From the NCBI GenBank assembly GCA_944331935.1, contig CALVIV010000012.1:1-36405 (forward strand): DNA of 36,405 nucleotides, written 5' to 3'. Position 1 is the stretch's first letter; every line of letters starts with the position of its first letter. Of this stretch, positions 22,506-30,512 are shown in pieces. The DNA is from an uncultured Bacilli bacterium (GTDB taxonomy: Bacteria; Bacillota_I; Bacilli_A; RF39; UBA660). Under the pieces are notes generated by a model. That model saw only the letters and a list, made by a program, of their open reading frames with translations, was not told the DNA's origin and searched no databases. Both the position numbers and the translations under genes were made by a program.

Positions 22506-23615
22506 TTATTTTACATACTGTCTACCTTTAGAACGTTTTTCTATAGGTTCAAGCCAATCAATTATTTCTCCAACTTTAATAGTTCCTAGTATTTCATTCT
22601 TACTTGATTTTCTATGGTAGTTTTCATAACAAACTAAATCTTTAGAACCTCCTGCATTTATATATTCATCTACAAACAGTTTTAAACCAGGATCACTTGT
22701 ATCAACACCATACATCATAGGAACATCTATATTTCTATTAAATTCTTTAGCAAATAAGAAAGCTCTACGAGGACCAATTCTATTCCCACCACGTTCAATT
22801 ATTCTATACATAACACAATTTAGAAATTCATCTTTTAGAAATACCCATTTATCATGCCATTCAATCGCTTCTTCTAAATTATTGTTAGGCTGTAGAGAAA
22901 TATTATTAGATTTTAAATATTGTAATACTTCTTTAATATGTTTTCCTACAAAATAACTATCCAAATCGATAGAGTCATCTTTTCTCAAATAATTAAAGTT
23001 TTCAGCATTATCTACTATACCATCTGAGGTTAAATGTAAACGAACTAAATATGGTACATTAGCATTTATAGTTACATTACTACTATAATATACTTCTCTA
23101 AACATAAATTGTTCATCACTCGGTAATGATTTAATAAAAACTTCTTTATTATAAAAATCTGGCCAATTCAAAGTGCCGATATCTAAGTTATTATCACCAT
23201 GTATATCATTAAAATATTGATTATTGTTAAACATTACTTCATTAATCTCTGTTCTTTCCTCTGAAGAACCTGGCATTAGTCTATTAACTTCATATTTAGG
23301 ATATCTTAATTCATACCAAACTGCTACTTTTTCAATTAAATCGCGCATTCTTCTTGGCTCGCTATATTCACCAATAGGAGTATAATGACCTTTTACAGCA
23401 TTTTTAAAATACCAGTTTATATAATTATCAACTTTATCATCTAGATTTCTTAACCTTGAGTTTATATACCTATAAGTAGTATATTCATCCCTCACAATTT
23501 TTATAGTATCAGTAGGAATATTTTGTTCTTTCTCTTCTTGCTTTTTAATCTCTTCTATATCTCTTCTAGTCAACAACCCAGTTTTTAACTTCATTAATTC
23601 TTCTTTAATATTCAT
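22506..23615 (-). CDS. Unknown protein, 369 residues
   Basis: I do not recognise this protein. It is soluble and charged, with a helical N-terminal 60 residues (KLKTGLLTRRDIEEIKKQEEKEQ), a central mixed region (WYFKNAVKGHYTPIGEYSEPRRMRDLIEKVAVWYELRYP) and a C-terminal part with GGNRIGPRRAFLFAKEF and MMYGVDTSDPGLKLFVDEYINAGG. No signal peptide, membrane helix or clear catalytic motif. The strong site AGGAGGG precedes ATG 23615. First gene of an operon with Nudix and GNAT. The recurring pattern DTSDPGLKLFVDEYI could be an active-site loop, but no family is apparent. Confidence 0.7.
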   Translation of the reverse strand: MNIKEELMKLKTGLLTRRDIEEIKKQEEKEQNIPTDTIKIVRDEYTTYRYINSRLRNLDDKVDNYINWYFKNAVKGHYTPIGEYSEPRRMRDLIEKVAVWYELRYPKYEVNRLMPGSSEERTEINEVMFNNNQYFNDIHGDNNLDIGTLNWPDFYNKEVFIKSLPSDEQFMFREVYYSSNVTINANVPYLVRLHLTSDGIVDNAENFNYLRKDDSIDLDSYFVGKHIKEVLQYLKSNNISLQPNNNLEEAIEWHDKWVFLKDEFLNCVMYRIIERGGNRIGPRRAFLFAKEFNRNIDVPMMYGVDTSDPGLKLFVDEYINAGGSKDLVCYENYHRKSSKNEILGTIKVGEIIDWLEPIEKRSKGRQYVK

Positions 23616-23637
23616 ACGTACCCTCCTAAATAATTAA

Positions 23638-23714
23638 TGGTGTTCACGACAGGAATTGAACCTGCGACCTTTTCCTTCGGAGGGAAACGCTCTATCCTAC
23701 TGAGCTACGTGAAC
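23638..23714 (-). tRNA. tRNA-Arg (CCG anticodon)
   Basis: 77 bases with encoded CCA. Acceptor GTTCACG/CGTGAAC, anticodon stem TTTCC/GGAAA, loop CTCCGAA (anticodon CCG), T loop TTCAATT. It reads CGG. Confidence 0.95.
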
Positions 23715-23722
23715 ATAACTAA

Positions 23723-23751
23723 ATTATAGCATCGCTACACTCATTTTACAA
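23723..23751 (-). promoter_or_regulatory. tRNA-Arg promoter
   Basis: On the minus strand: TTGTAA (23751..23746), 17-base spacer, TATAAT (23728..23723) with an extended TGC. Confidence 0.85.
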
Positions 23752-23768
23752 TTATTAACACATATAAT

Positions 23769-23798
23769 TTGACAAACTATTAAACTTGGACATAAACT
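23769..23798 (+). promoter_or_regulatory. glmS promoter
   Basis: TTGACA (23769-23774), 18-base spacer, TAAACT (23793-23798). Transcription should begin near 23805, about 35 bases before the ribozyme cleavage site. Confidence 0.65.
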
Positions 23799-23838
23799 AT
23801 TATTAAGGATAAGTTAGATGGAGGTAATAATTTATCTT

Positions 23839-23962
23839 AGCGCCAGAACCAGTTTGGTTGACGAGGTTGGTAACTATCGAAAGTTCGGCGGATGTTACCA
23901 CGGCTACTAGTCGTAAGGTATATGACAAAAAGTAAAATCAAGATTACAACAAAACATATATC
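23839..23962 (+). ncRNA. glmS ribozyme (glucosamine-6-phosphate-responsive)
   Basis: The conserved blocks are all here in order: AGCGCCAGAAC, GTTGACGAGG, TATCGAAAGTTCGGCGGATG, and GTCGTAAGG. Cleavage is expected between A23839 and G23840. P2 and P2.1 form with GGTAAC/GTTACC. P4 can form with GTATATG (23918-23924) and CATATAT (23955-23961). P1 is short. Glucosamine-6-phosphate acts as cofactor; the cleaved message is degraded, lowering GlmS. The ribozyme ends just before the glmS ribosome site. Confidence 0.97.
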
Positions 23963-23981
23963 AAAGTAGTAAGGAGTTTAT

Positions 23982-25784
23982 ATGTGTGGAATTGTTGGGG
24001 CAATTTCTAAAAATAGAAATGTATTGCCTATTTTAATTACGGGATTAAAAAATCTTGAATATAGAGGTTACGACTCAGCAGGAGTTGCCTACCTTAAAAA
24101 TAATAAAATAAATATTGTTAAAACTAGTGGAAAGATTATTAAACTAGAAAGCAAGCTTAATAAAAATGATAAAAGTAATATGGGTATCGCTCATACTAGA
24201 TGGGCAACTCATGGGAAAGCGAATAGTATTAATGCTCATCCTCATAATGTTAAACATGTTACCATTGTTCATAATGGTATAATAGAAAACTATGAAGAGA
24301 TTAAAGAGATGTTAGAAAAAGAGAACTACTCTTTTAAGTCTAGTACTGATACAGAAGTCGCTTGTGCTCTTTTAAATTATTATTATGAGAAATATAATGA
24401 TGTAGATAAGACTATTAAAGCTTTTATGAAAAAGATAATTGGTAGTTATGCTATTCTTATGATTATTGATAATGACTTAGATAATCTTTATGTAATGAAA
24501 AAAGAAAGTCCTTTAGTAATAGGAATTAGTGATAAGACTAATATCGTCGCTAGTGATATTAGAGCGATATTAAAATATACTAATAAATACTATATATTAG
24601 ATGACTTTGAATATGCTAAAGTTAATGCTAATGAAGTTGTAATTAAGTCCGTTAAAGGAGATATTTTAAATAAAGAATTACATACTATCGATATAAAAGA
24701 TAGTGATAATTCTAAAGGTCATTATAAACATTATATGTTAAAAGAGATAATGGAACAGAAAACAACTATTTTAAAGACAGTATTACCTTTTATAAAAGAG
24801 GGACTAGATTATTTAAAGACTTTACCAGATTTAACTAAGTATAAAGAAATCACTATTGTTGGTTGTGGTACTGCTTACCATGCCGGACTAGTTGCAAAAT
24901 ATCTTTTTGAAGAAGTTACTAATACAAGATGTAATGTTTATCTAGCAAGTGAGTTTAGATATCAAAATAACTTTTTATCTAAAGATACTCTAACTATCTT
25001 TATCTCTCAGTCAGGAGAAACAGCCGATACTATCGCTGCTTTAAAGCTTGTTAAAAGTAAGCACTACCCTACTTTAGGTATTATTAATGTAGAAGATAGT
25101 ACTATATCTTATTTAGTAGATACTTGTCTTTATACGAAAGCAGGAAGTGAAATAGCCGTGGCCTCTACTAAAGCTTATACAGCCCAAGTAGCACTTCTTT
25201 CTATTCTAGCCCTATCTCATGGACTAAGAAATAAAACTATTAGTAAAGAAAAAGTCTTAGAAGTAATAGATGAATTTAATAATATAGAGAAATTAATCAC
25301 TCCTCTATTAAATAATAAAGATACTTATCTATCTATTGCTAAAACAATCTATAAAGAAGAAGATATCTTCTATATAGGAAGAGGTCTTGACTATTATCTT
25401 AGTATGGAAGGTGCCTTAAAACTTAAAGAAATATCTTACATTCACAGTGAAGCCTATGCTGCAGGAGAATTAAAGCATGGTACTATTTCTTTAATTAAGA
25501 AAAATACTCCTGTACTTGCTAGTGCCACTAACTCTTGTTTAAATCCTAAGACTATTAGTAATTTAAAAGAAGTTCTAGCAAGAGGTGCTAATATTTATTT
25601 AATATGTGATGATAATTATAAGGATGATACTTTCACTATCGTAAATATTCCTAAAGCAAGTGAATTTGTTAAACCTATATTAGTTATTATTCCTTATCAA
25701 TTAATCGCTTATTATACTGCCACTTTAAGAGGAACTGATATAGACAAACCTAAAAATTTAGCAAAGTCTGTTACTGTTGAGTAA
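23982..25784 (+). CDS. glmS: Glutamine--fructose-6-phosphate aminotransferase (isomerizing)
   Basis: Makes glucosamine-6-phosphate from fructose-6-phosphate and glutamine, the first step toward UDP-GlcNAc for the cell wall. 600 residues, normal length. It opens MCGIVGA, with Cys2 as the N-terminal nucleophile after Met removal. The glutaminase domain (about 1-240) has YRGYDSAG, HTRWATHG and HNGIIEN; the two SIS domains (about 280-600) have CGTAYHAG, SQSGETADT and EVASTKAYT-like EIAVASTKAYTAQV. AAGGAG precedes the ATG. Controlled by the glmS ribozyme. No terminator follows, so the kinase-like gene downstream may share the message. Confidence 0.98.
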   Translation: MCGIVGAISKNRNVLPILITGLKNLEYRGYDSAGVAYLKNNKINIVKTSGKIIKLESKLNKNDKSNMGIAHTRWATHGKANSINAHPHNVKHVTIVHNGIIENYEEIKEMLEKENYSFKSSTDTEVACALLNYYYEKYNDVDKTIKAFMKKIIGSYAILMIIDNDLDNLYVMKKESPLVIGISDKTNIVASDIRAILKYTNKYYILDDFEYAKVNANEVVIKSVKGDILNKELHTIDIKDSDNSKGHYKHYMLKEIMEQKTTILKTVLPFIKEGLDYLKTLPDLTKYKEITIVGCGTAYHAGLVAKYLFEEVTNTRCNVYLASEFRYQNNFLSKDTLTIFISQSGETADTIAALKLVKSKHYPTLGIINVEDSTISYLVDTCLYTKAGSEIAVASTKAYTAQVALLSILALSHGLRNKTISKEKVLEVIDEFNNIEKLITPLLNNKDTYLSIAKTIYKEEDIFYIGRGLDYYLSMEGALKLKEISYIHSEAYAAGELKHGTISLIKKNTPVLASATNSCLNPKTISNLKEVLARGANIYLICDDNYKDDTFTIVNIPKASEFVKPILVIIPYQLIAYYTATLRGTDIDKPKNLAKSVTVE

Positions 25785-25820
25785 GTTGTGATACAATAGA
25801 TGGCAGAAAGAGAGATTTAC

Positions 25821-26540
25821 ATGAAATATTATGATGAAAATGATAAAGAAATAATAATTCCTGATGATGTACTAAATAATGAAGTTGGTCATGGATACTG
25901 TGCAACTATTTATAGATATAGTGATGATTTGTGTTTCAAACGTTATGATAGAGGTATAACTCTTGATTATAATTTTCTTAAAACTGCTATTTATAAAGAT
26001 TTAACGAACATAGATCACATTAATCTTGTAGATATTAAAAAAATATTATACAAAGATAAAAAATATAAATATACAGCAGATGCTTATTTAGTTTCTTATT
26101 ATAATGAAATATATAAAGATTTTTTAGAAGTGCCTACTGAGTATTTATTATATAATATTGAAGAAATATTTAAATTAATGAAAAAATTAAGTGAATATAA
26201 AATAAGAATTGACGATTTTAAAAGAGAAAATATTATATTAACAGAGAATAATATAGTCTTAATCGATCCAGATTGTTGGTATTACAAATTTAAAGATAGT
26301 GATAAGGAAATAGAAAAGGATAATATCAACAATACAATGGCTATGTTTAATCAAATAACAGAAAATAGTTTAAAGAATGACTATCTAGACTTTCTTATAG
26401 AAAATAATTTATATTATTATGTTATTAGTAGTAAATTATTTCCTTTAACAGGTAGTAAAGATAGAGCGATGAAAGTTTTAACAAAAAGACTAAATGGTTA
26501 TAAAAGACCAATAGATTATGTCTATAGTATGAAGAAGTAG
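25821..26540 (+). CDS. Protein-kinase-like fold protein
   Basis: 239 residues from ATG 25821, which has AAAGAGAG upstream; the in-frame ATG at 25800 has no ribosome site. It keeps the outline of a kinase/aminoglycoside-phosphotransferase fold: a glycine-loop-like GHGYCATIYRY, a possible ATP Lys in LCFKRYD, then IDDFKRENIILTENN at the catalytic loop (D-x-K-x-x-N-like pattern) and LIDPD at the metal-binding place of DFG. The His of HRD is absent. The substrate is unknown. It follows glmS by 36 bases, is likely cotranscribed and ends in a terminator. Confidence 0.65.
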   Translation: MKYYDENDKEIIIPDDVLNNEVGHGYCATIYRYSDDLCFKRYDRGITLDYNFLKTAIYKDLTNIDHINLVDIKKILYKDKKYKYTADAYLVSYYNEIYKDFLEVPTEYLLYNIEEIFKLMKKLSEYKIRIDDFKRENIILTENNIVLIDPDCWYYKFKDSDKEIEKDNINNTMAMFNQITENSLKNDYLDFLIENNLYYYVISSKLFPLTGSKDRAMKVLTKRLNGYKRPIDYVYSMKK

Positions 26541-26563
26541 TATTTGAATATTACTTCTTCTTT
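26531..26563 (+). terminator. Terminator after the kinase-like gene
   Basis: Stem GAAGAAGTA/TACTTCTTC (26531-26539, 26552-26560) followed by TTTAT; the stop codon lies in the left arm. Confidence 0.85.
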
Positions 26564-26632
26564 ATATGTATATTTAAAATTAATTAGTTAATAATATAAT
26601 TAGTATCACTTATGAAAAAAGCAAAAAATATA

Positions 26633-26661
26633 TTGTCAAATTTAATGAATTGTGGTAATAT
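26633..26661 (+). promoter_or_regulatory. tRNA-Met promoter
   Basis: TTGTCA (26633-26638), 17-base spacer, TAATAT (26656-26661), next to a second TATAAT-like hexamer. Confidence 0.65.
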
Positions 26662-26680
26662 AATCTTGCTAATGTTTTAT

Positions 26681-26757
26681 GGCGAGATAGCTCAGTTGGC
26701 TAGAGCGCTCGGTTCATACCCGAAAGGTCGAGGGTTCGAATCCCCCTCTCGCTACCA
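26681..26757 (+). tRNA. tRNA-Met, elongator (CAT anticodon)
   Basis: 77 bases with encoded CCA. Loop TTCATAC gives anticodon CAT. The first pair is G-C rather than the C-A mismatch of initiator tRNA, and the body closely matches elongator tRNA-Met rather than tRNA-Ile2. Confidence 0.93.
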
Positions 26758-26767
26758 TTTATCAATC

Positions 26768-26792
26768 ACTAGGGTCCACACCTAGTTTTTTT
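26768..26792 (+). terminator. Terminator after tRNA-Met
   Basis: Stem ACTAGG/CCTAGT with loop GTCCACA, then a T run. Confidence 0.9.
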
Positions 26793-26812
26793 GTTTCTTT
26801 AACATATATTTA

Positions 26813-26841
26813 TTGAAATACCAATTATGTTATGTTAATAT
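26813..26841 (+). promoter_or_regulatory. Promoter of the DUF6897-like gene
   Basis: TTGAAA (26813-26818), 17-base spacer, TAATAT (26836-26841). The start is near 26848. Confidence 0.65.
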
Positions 26842-26866
26842 ATTTTTAATGGATTGGAGATGATAT

Positions 26867-27190
26867 ATTATTAATGCATATTTTTTGATTATATTAATTT
26901 TAATATTAATTTATATATTGATTTCCAAAAATAAAAGAAAAAATCTTATTATGTTTAACATAATAAGAAAGAAGAAAGGAAGAAAAAGAAAAATGCCAGA
27001 GAAACTAATAAAAGAATTTATTGGTAAAACATGTACTATTATATTATTTAATAATTCATTTGGTACAGAGGTAAAAATTATTGATGTTGAAGATAATTGG
27101 GTAAAAGTAGAAGATAAAAATGTAATTCGTTTAATTAATGGAGATTTAATACAGGATATTACATTAGTAAAAGACAAGAAAAAGAAATAA
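26867..27190 (+). CDS. Small DUF6897-like protein, possibly membrane-anchored; start uncertain
   Basis: The sure part is the 65-residue domain from ATG 26993: a KLIKEFIGKTCTIILF strand, then KIIDVEDNWVKVEDK, then INGDLIQDI, a small beta barrel like DUF6897 proteins of gut Firmicutes, of unknown function. The frame stays open upstream to 26864 and encodes one membrane helix (LIILILILIYILI) and a very basic linker. GGAG at 26854-26857 is correctly spaced for an ATT start at 26867; TTG 26885 and ATG 26951 are other options. ATT starts are rare, so the short form from 26993 remains possible. A 25-bp palindrome lies in this upstream part. A strong terminator follows. Confidence 0.55.
   Translation: MINAYFLIILILILIYILISKNKRKNLIMFNIIRKKKGRKRKMPEKLIKEFIGKTCTIILFNNSFGTEVKIIDVEDNWVKVEDKNVIRLINGDLIQDITLVKDKKKK
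26944..26968. repeat. 25-bp near-perfect palindrome
   Basis: TCTTATTATGTT-T-AACATAATAAGA, 12-bp arms around one base. It is 24 bases before ATG 26993. It could be an operator or an RNA hairpin; if the long reading frame is real, it is coding as well. Confidence 0.7.
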
Positions 27191-27195
27191 AATTT

Positions 27196-27233
27196 AAAAG
27201 GAATAGTTATTTATCTCTAACTATTCCTTTTTC
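27196..27233. terminator. Bidirectional terminator
   Basis: 12-bp stem AAGGAATAGTTA/TAACTATTCCTT with T run on plus and a shorter one on minus. The GDPD stop is in the loop. Confidence 0.85.
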
Positions 27234-27914
27234 TTCACATATTAAATTATTACTATATTTCTTATATTTAATAAATTCTTCTTTAGTCTTAATAGTCCAT
27301 ATAAACAATTCTTTATTAGATACTTCTTTTACTTTAAAAACTAACTCTTTATGACAAGATATAAAACTAATATATTTTTGTTTTATTAAGTACTTATAGA
27401 TAAAAACATCATATAAAGCTCCTTTAAACCCTTTATACTCGTTAGTTAATAAAATACCCATCTTATATCTTTTTAAGCTTGTAAGGGCCATTTTTCTAAG
27501 TATTATAGGGTTAAAGCTTTGTAAAAGTACTTTACCATTATAATCAAGTAATAATTTATTTAATTCTTTTAAAGTATTATTAGAAAAATTTTCTTTAAGT
27601 TCTATTAATAAAGTAACTCTACCATTTACTAACTTTAATACATCTTCTAAAAGAGGTATTTTATCTGTAGTATTTAAAAGTTTAACATTACTTAACTCAT
27701 TATAAGTCATATCTTTAACTAATCTATCTATACCAGTTAATCTTTTAATATTATCATCATGAAAAACTATTATTTTATTATCTTTAGTTACTCTAATATC
27801 AAGTTCTATATTAAGATTATCTAATAAAGTTTTCTTAAAAGCACTAATAGTATTCTCTACTATTTTTTTATTATCAAATAAACCTCTATGAGCATATATA
27901 TTCAATCTAATCAC
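27207..27914 (-). CDS. Glycerophosphodiester phosphodiesterase
   Basis: 235 residues, a single GDPD TIM barrel. Motifs in order: YAHRG (residues 7-11), ENTISAF, ELDIRVTKD and VFHDD, holding the catalytic His pair and metal-binding Glu/Asp. It cleaves glycerophosphodiesters to glycerol-3-phosphate and an alcohol. No signal peptide or membrane helix, so cytoplasmic. GTG 27914 overlaps the stop of the pentapeptide gene by 8 bases; TTG 27905 has a better-spaced GAGAG and gives MNIYAHRG. Either way translation is coupled to the upstream gene. Confidence 0.92.
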   Translation of the reverse strand: MIRLNIYAHRGLFDNKKIVENTISAFKKTLLDNLNIELDIRVTKDNKIIVFHDDNIKRLTGIDRLVKDMTYNELSNVKLLNTTDKIPLLEDVLKLVNGRVTLLIELKENFSNNTLKELNKLLLDYNGKVLLQSFNPIILRKMALTSLKRYKMGILLTNEYKGFKGALYDVFIYKYLIKQKYISFISCHKELVFKVKEVSNKELFIWTIKTKEEFIKYKKYSNNLICEEKGIVRDK

Positions 27915-28494
27915 TCTCTTCTATTTTAATACCTAATAATAAGCTTAAATCTAAAGCCTGATTCATATTAACAATAACTCCTCTTAAGTCTTCTAAAGAT
28001 ACTTTTATACCAGTTATATCACAAGTATTTAGTTTTATTTTATTTAAAGATGTATGTAAAACTTCTACATTACATAATGTACAATGATTAAACTCTATTT
28101 TCTTAAACTTAACTTCATTAAAACTAGAATAATTCAAAGAACAATTATTAAACTTAAAGTTATTAAATTTAACTAAAGCAAAATTACTATAATATAAGTT
28201 AGAATCATTAATAGTAGAATCTATTAATGTACTACTACTAAAGTCTATTCCTAATAAATTACAGTTAGTAAAAGTTAAATCTTTTATCCCATTATTACTA
28301 AAGTTAGCATTACGGAAGTCACAAGATTTAAATTTACATGACATAAAATCTACTCTTTCCAAGTCAATATTACTAAAATCTATATTAGTAAAAGTACAAT
28401 TTCTAAAGCTTAAATAATAAAGAGTATTTGGAAACTTATCATTAAAATACTCTTTATCATAAAATGTCTCATCATCTATAAAATCATCAAACAT
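27907..28494 (-). CDS. Pentapeptide-repeat protein
   Basis: 195 residues dominated by tandem pentapeptides A(N/D)LxF-type: FRNCTFTNIDFSNIDLERVD, FKSCDFRNANFSN, LIDSTINDSNLYYSNF and onward to about residue 165, predicted to form a right-handed quadrilateral beta helix. A C-terminal cap LRGVIVNMNQALDLSLLLG closes it. Family members include Qnr and McbG, which protect DNA gyrase, but most have no known role and this sequence has no diagnostic loop. It follows the WG-like gene by 2 bases and overlaps GDPD, so it is part of one operon. Confidence 0.9.
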   Translation of the reverse strand: MFDDFIDDETFYDKEYFNDKFPNTLYYLSFRNCTFTNIDFSNIDLERVDFMSCKFKSCDFRNANFSNNGIKDLTFTNCNLLGIDFSSSTLIDSTINDSNLYYSNFALVKFNNFKFNNCSLNYSSFNEVKFKKIEFNHCTLCNVEVLHTSLNKIKLNTCDITGIKVSLEDLRGVIVNMNQALDLSLLLGIKIEESD

Positions 28495-28496
28495 GA

Positions 28497-30443
28497 TTAT
28501 CTAACTTCTTTCTTTTTTACTTTTCTAAGTACTAAAGATGGATACTTATCTTTTAAATCATTTTTATTATTAGATAATTCATTTAAAGATGCCTCCCCTA
28601 AATCATCTTCCATAGAATCTATATAACTAGTAAATTTATCTAAAATATCTTTTCTATAACTAAAAGCTTCAAATAACTCAGTATCTGTCTCATATGTAGT
28701 TAAATACATATCAATATCTTCTTTATAATATTTCTCTAAGTTACCATCTTGATAAAAGTAATAATCATTATTTATACAATAAATCATTTTATCATTAAAT
28801 TTATCTTCAGATGCTTTAAATGACGTTACCAAAGTATCAAGAGTAAATTCTCCTAACAATGTATCATTATAATCATATATAACTGTATTTAATAAAGTCT
28901 TAACTACTATTATATCTTTAAGAAATAATATATCTTTATATTTTCCAAGCACTTCTAAATTACTATATTTATCTAGATCTTTATAATGATGATTTTTCCT
29001 TTTAGCAAGAATAGAATCATTTTCTTTTCTAAGTGCATAATAAACATAATCAGCATCATCAATATTTCTATATTTAGGTGAAAAACTAAGAGAAATATCT
29101 GTATATTCTATTGGTATAATTAATTTACCTAAAAAGTACATTCCTTTCTTATTATTATCTTCTGCTTCATATAAATAATTACCATGTGGTTTAAAAGAAT
29201 CATGAGTAGCTCTTATAATATTATTATAGTAATTACGTTCATCAAAATAATACATACCAAATAATTCATTATTTAAAACTGTTTTTTGACTAAATATTAT
29301 TCCTTGATAATTATCATCAATAATATGGCAATTCTTAATTATTGTTCTAGGATCTTTATCAATAGTAATATTAACTATATCAGTAGAACAACCATTAGTT
29401 AAGGCATATATATCATTACGAAAGTACTTAATATTATCATAATTACCAATTTTTTTACTATTATGAGAGTCATATAAGAAAAGATCTTTTTTTTCATCTT
29501 TCTCTAAATAAAATTGATATTTTTGCTGATACTCATAGCCATTAATTATTGTAATTTCATCACAATCATCTGCTAAAACTCTCGTTTCAATTTTTTCTCT
29601 ATTTTTATAAACAGTTGAACTGATTAAAGATTTTCTATTATTTTCATCTTCTTCAATAAATAGATACTCCGTACTTTTATTTTCATTATCATAGAAAAAA
29701 GAAGCGGCTAGTTTAGAGTTTATATCTGTTTTACGTATTAGTTTTTTATTATTTAAACGTATATTATATATGTATGTATCATTATCATCTTTACAATATA
29801 AAAGAGAATTATCAGCACCATGAAAAGATATTTCATTAAATTCTTTACTAATAGAATCATATTCTCCATCTTTACTAAATCTGACTTTGTTATTTTTGTA
29901 AAAGAAAGTTATACCATTTTCTCTTTTTATATCATCATACTCAAAATCAGTAATTAATCCTGCACCTTTCTTATAAAGAGCCTTAGAATTATCTTTTAAT
30001 AATGCAAAATAGGTTTTACCATATTTGTCTAAAAGAAATTCTGCATTATCTATTTCTAAATCAAAAATGCTATCTTCTTCCCTTAAATTATACATATCTA
30101 AAAAATGAAGTTTATCACTATTACATTTTTTTACTAAAGAAACATAAGCATATTGTTCAAAATGACGAACTATATTATAGTCTTTAACTACATAGTTATG
30201 CTTTAATACATCATAGACATTAAGAAAGTATTCATTATTAACTGTTTTAATTTGACTATAATATTTATTATCATTATTATAACAAGTATTAAAATAGTTA
30301 AGCTCTCCAATAAGTTCATTAGTCTTAATATTTAAAAGCCCAGTTTTCCCACTTATAGATGATGATATAAGAGCGACATCATCTATAATAGTTTCAATAT
30401 TATAAAAATCTTTCTCTTTTTTTGTTGTAGTTATTTTTTTCAT
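28497..30443 (-). CDS. WG-repeat-like protein, paralogue A
   Basis: 648 residues from ATG 30443, which has CAGGGAGGAAAAGGT before it (TTG 30467 is in frame but upstream of that site). No signal peptide. WG-like repeats are visible although worn: GKTGLLNIKTNELIG near residue 30, KALYKKGAGLITDFEYDD near 160 and KKGMYFLGKLIIPIEYTD near 450. They suggest a beta-rich repeat or propeller-like scaffold. It is clearly homologous along its whole length to the 637-residue protein at 32298-34211. The C-terminal LKDKYPSLVLRKVKKKEVR is basic. No enzyme motif seen. Its function is unknown. Confidence 0.7.
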   Translation of the reverse strand: MKKITTTKKEKDFYNIETIIDDVALISSSISGKTGLLNIKTNELIGELNYFNTCYNNDNKYYSQIKTVNNEYFLNVYDVLKHNYVVKDYNIVRHFEQYAYVSLVKKCNSDKLHFLDMYNLREEDSIFDLEIDNAEFLLDKYGKTYFALLKDNSKALYKKGAGLITDFEYDDIKRENGITFFYKNNKVRFSKDGEYDSISKEFNEISFHGADNSLLYCKDDNDTYIYNIRLNNKKLIRKTDINSKLAASFFYDNENKSTEYLFIEEDENNRKSLISSTVYKNREKIETRVLADDCDEITIINGYEYQQKYQFYLEKDEKKDLFLYDSHNSKKIGNYDNIKYFRNDIYALTNGCSTDIVNITIDKDPRTIIKNCHIIDDNYQGIIFSQKTVLNNELFGMYYFDERNYYNNIIRATHDSFKPHGNYLYEAEDNNKKGMYFLGKLIIPIEYTDISLSFSPKYRNIDDADYVYYALRKENDSILAKRKNHHYKDLDKYSNLEVLGKYKDILFLKDIIVVKTLLNTVIYDYNDTLLGEFTLDTLVTSFKASEDKFNDKMIYCINNDYYFYQDGNLEKYYKEDIDMYLTTYETDTELFEAFSYRKDILDKFTSYIDSMEDDLGEASLNELSNNKNDLKDKYPSLVLRKVKKKEVR

Positions 30444-30476
30444 ACCTTTTCCTCCCTGATATAACAATGTAATTTT

Positions 30477-30505
30477 ATACTATCATAATAAATTACATAA
30501 TTCAA
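30477..30505 (-). promoter_or_regulatory. Promoter of WG-like gene A
   Basis: On the minus strand: TTGAAT (30505..30500), 17-base spacer, TAGTAT (30482..30477). Confidence 0.6.
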
Positions 30506-30512
30506 TGAAAAA

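Noticed and set aside
23818..23910. 30-codon open frame (ATG 23818) running through the glmS ribozyme
   Set aside because: It is explained fully by the conserved ribozyme sequence, and no ribosome site precedes the ATG.
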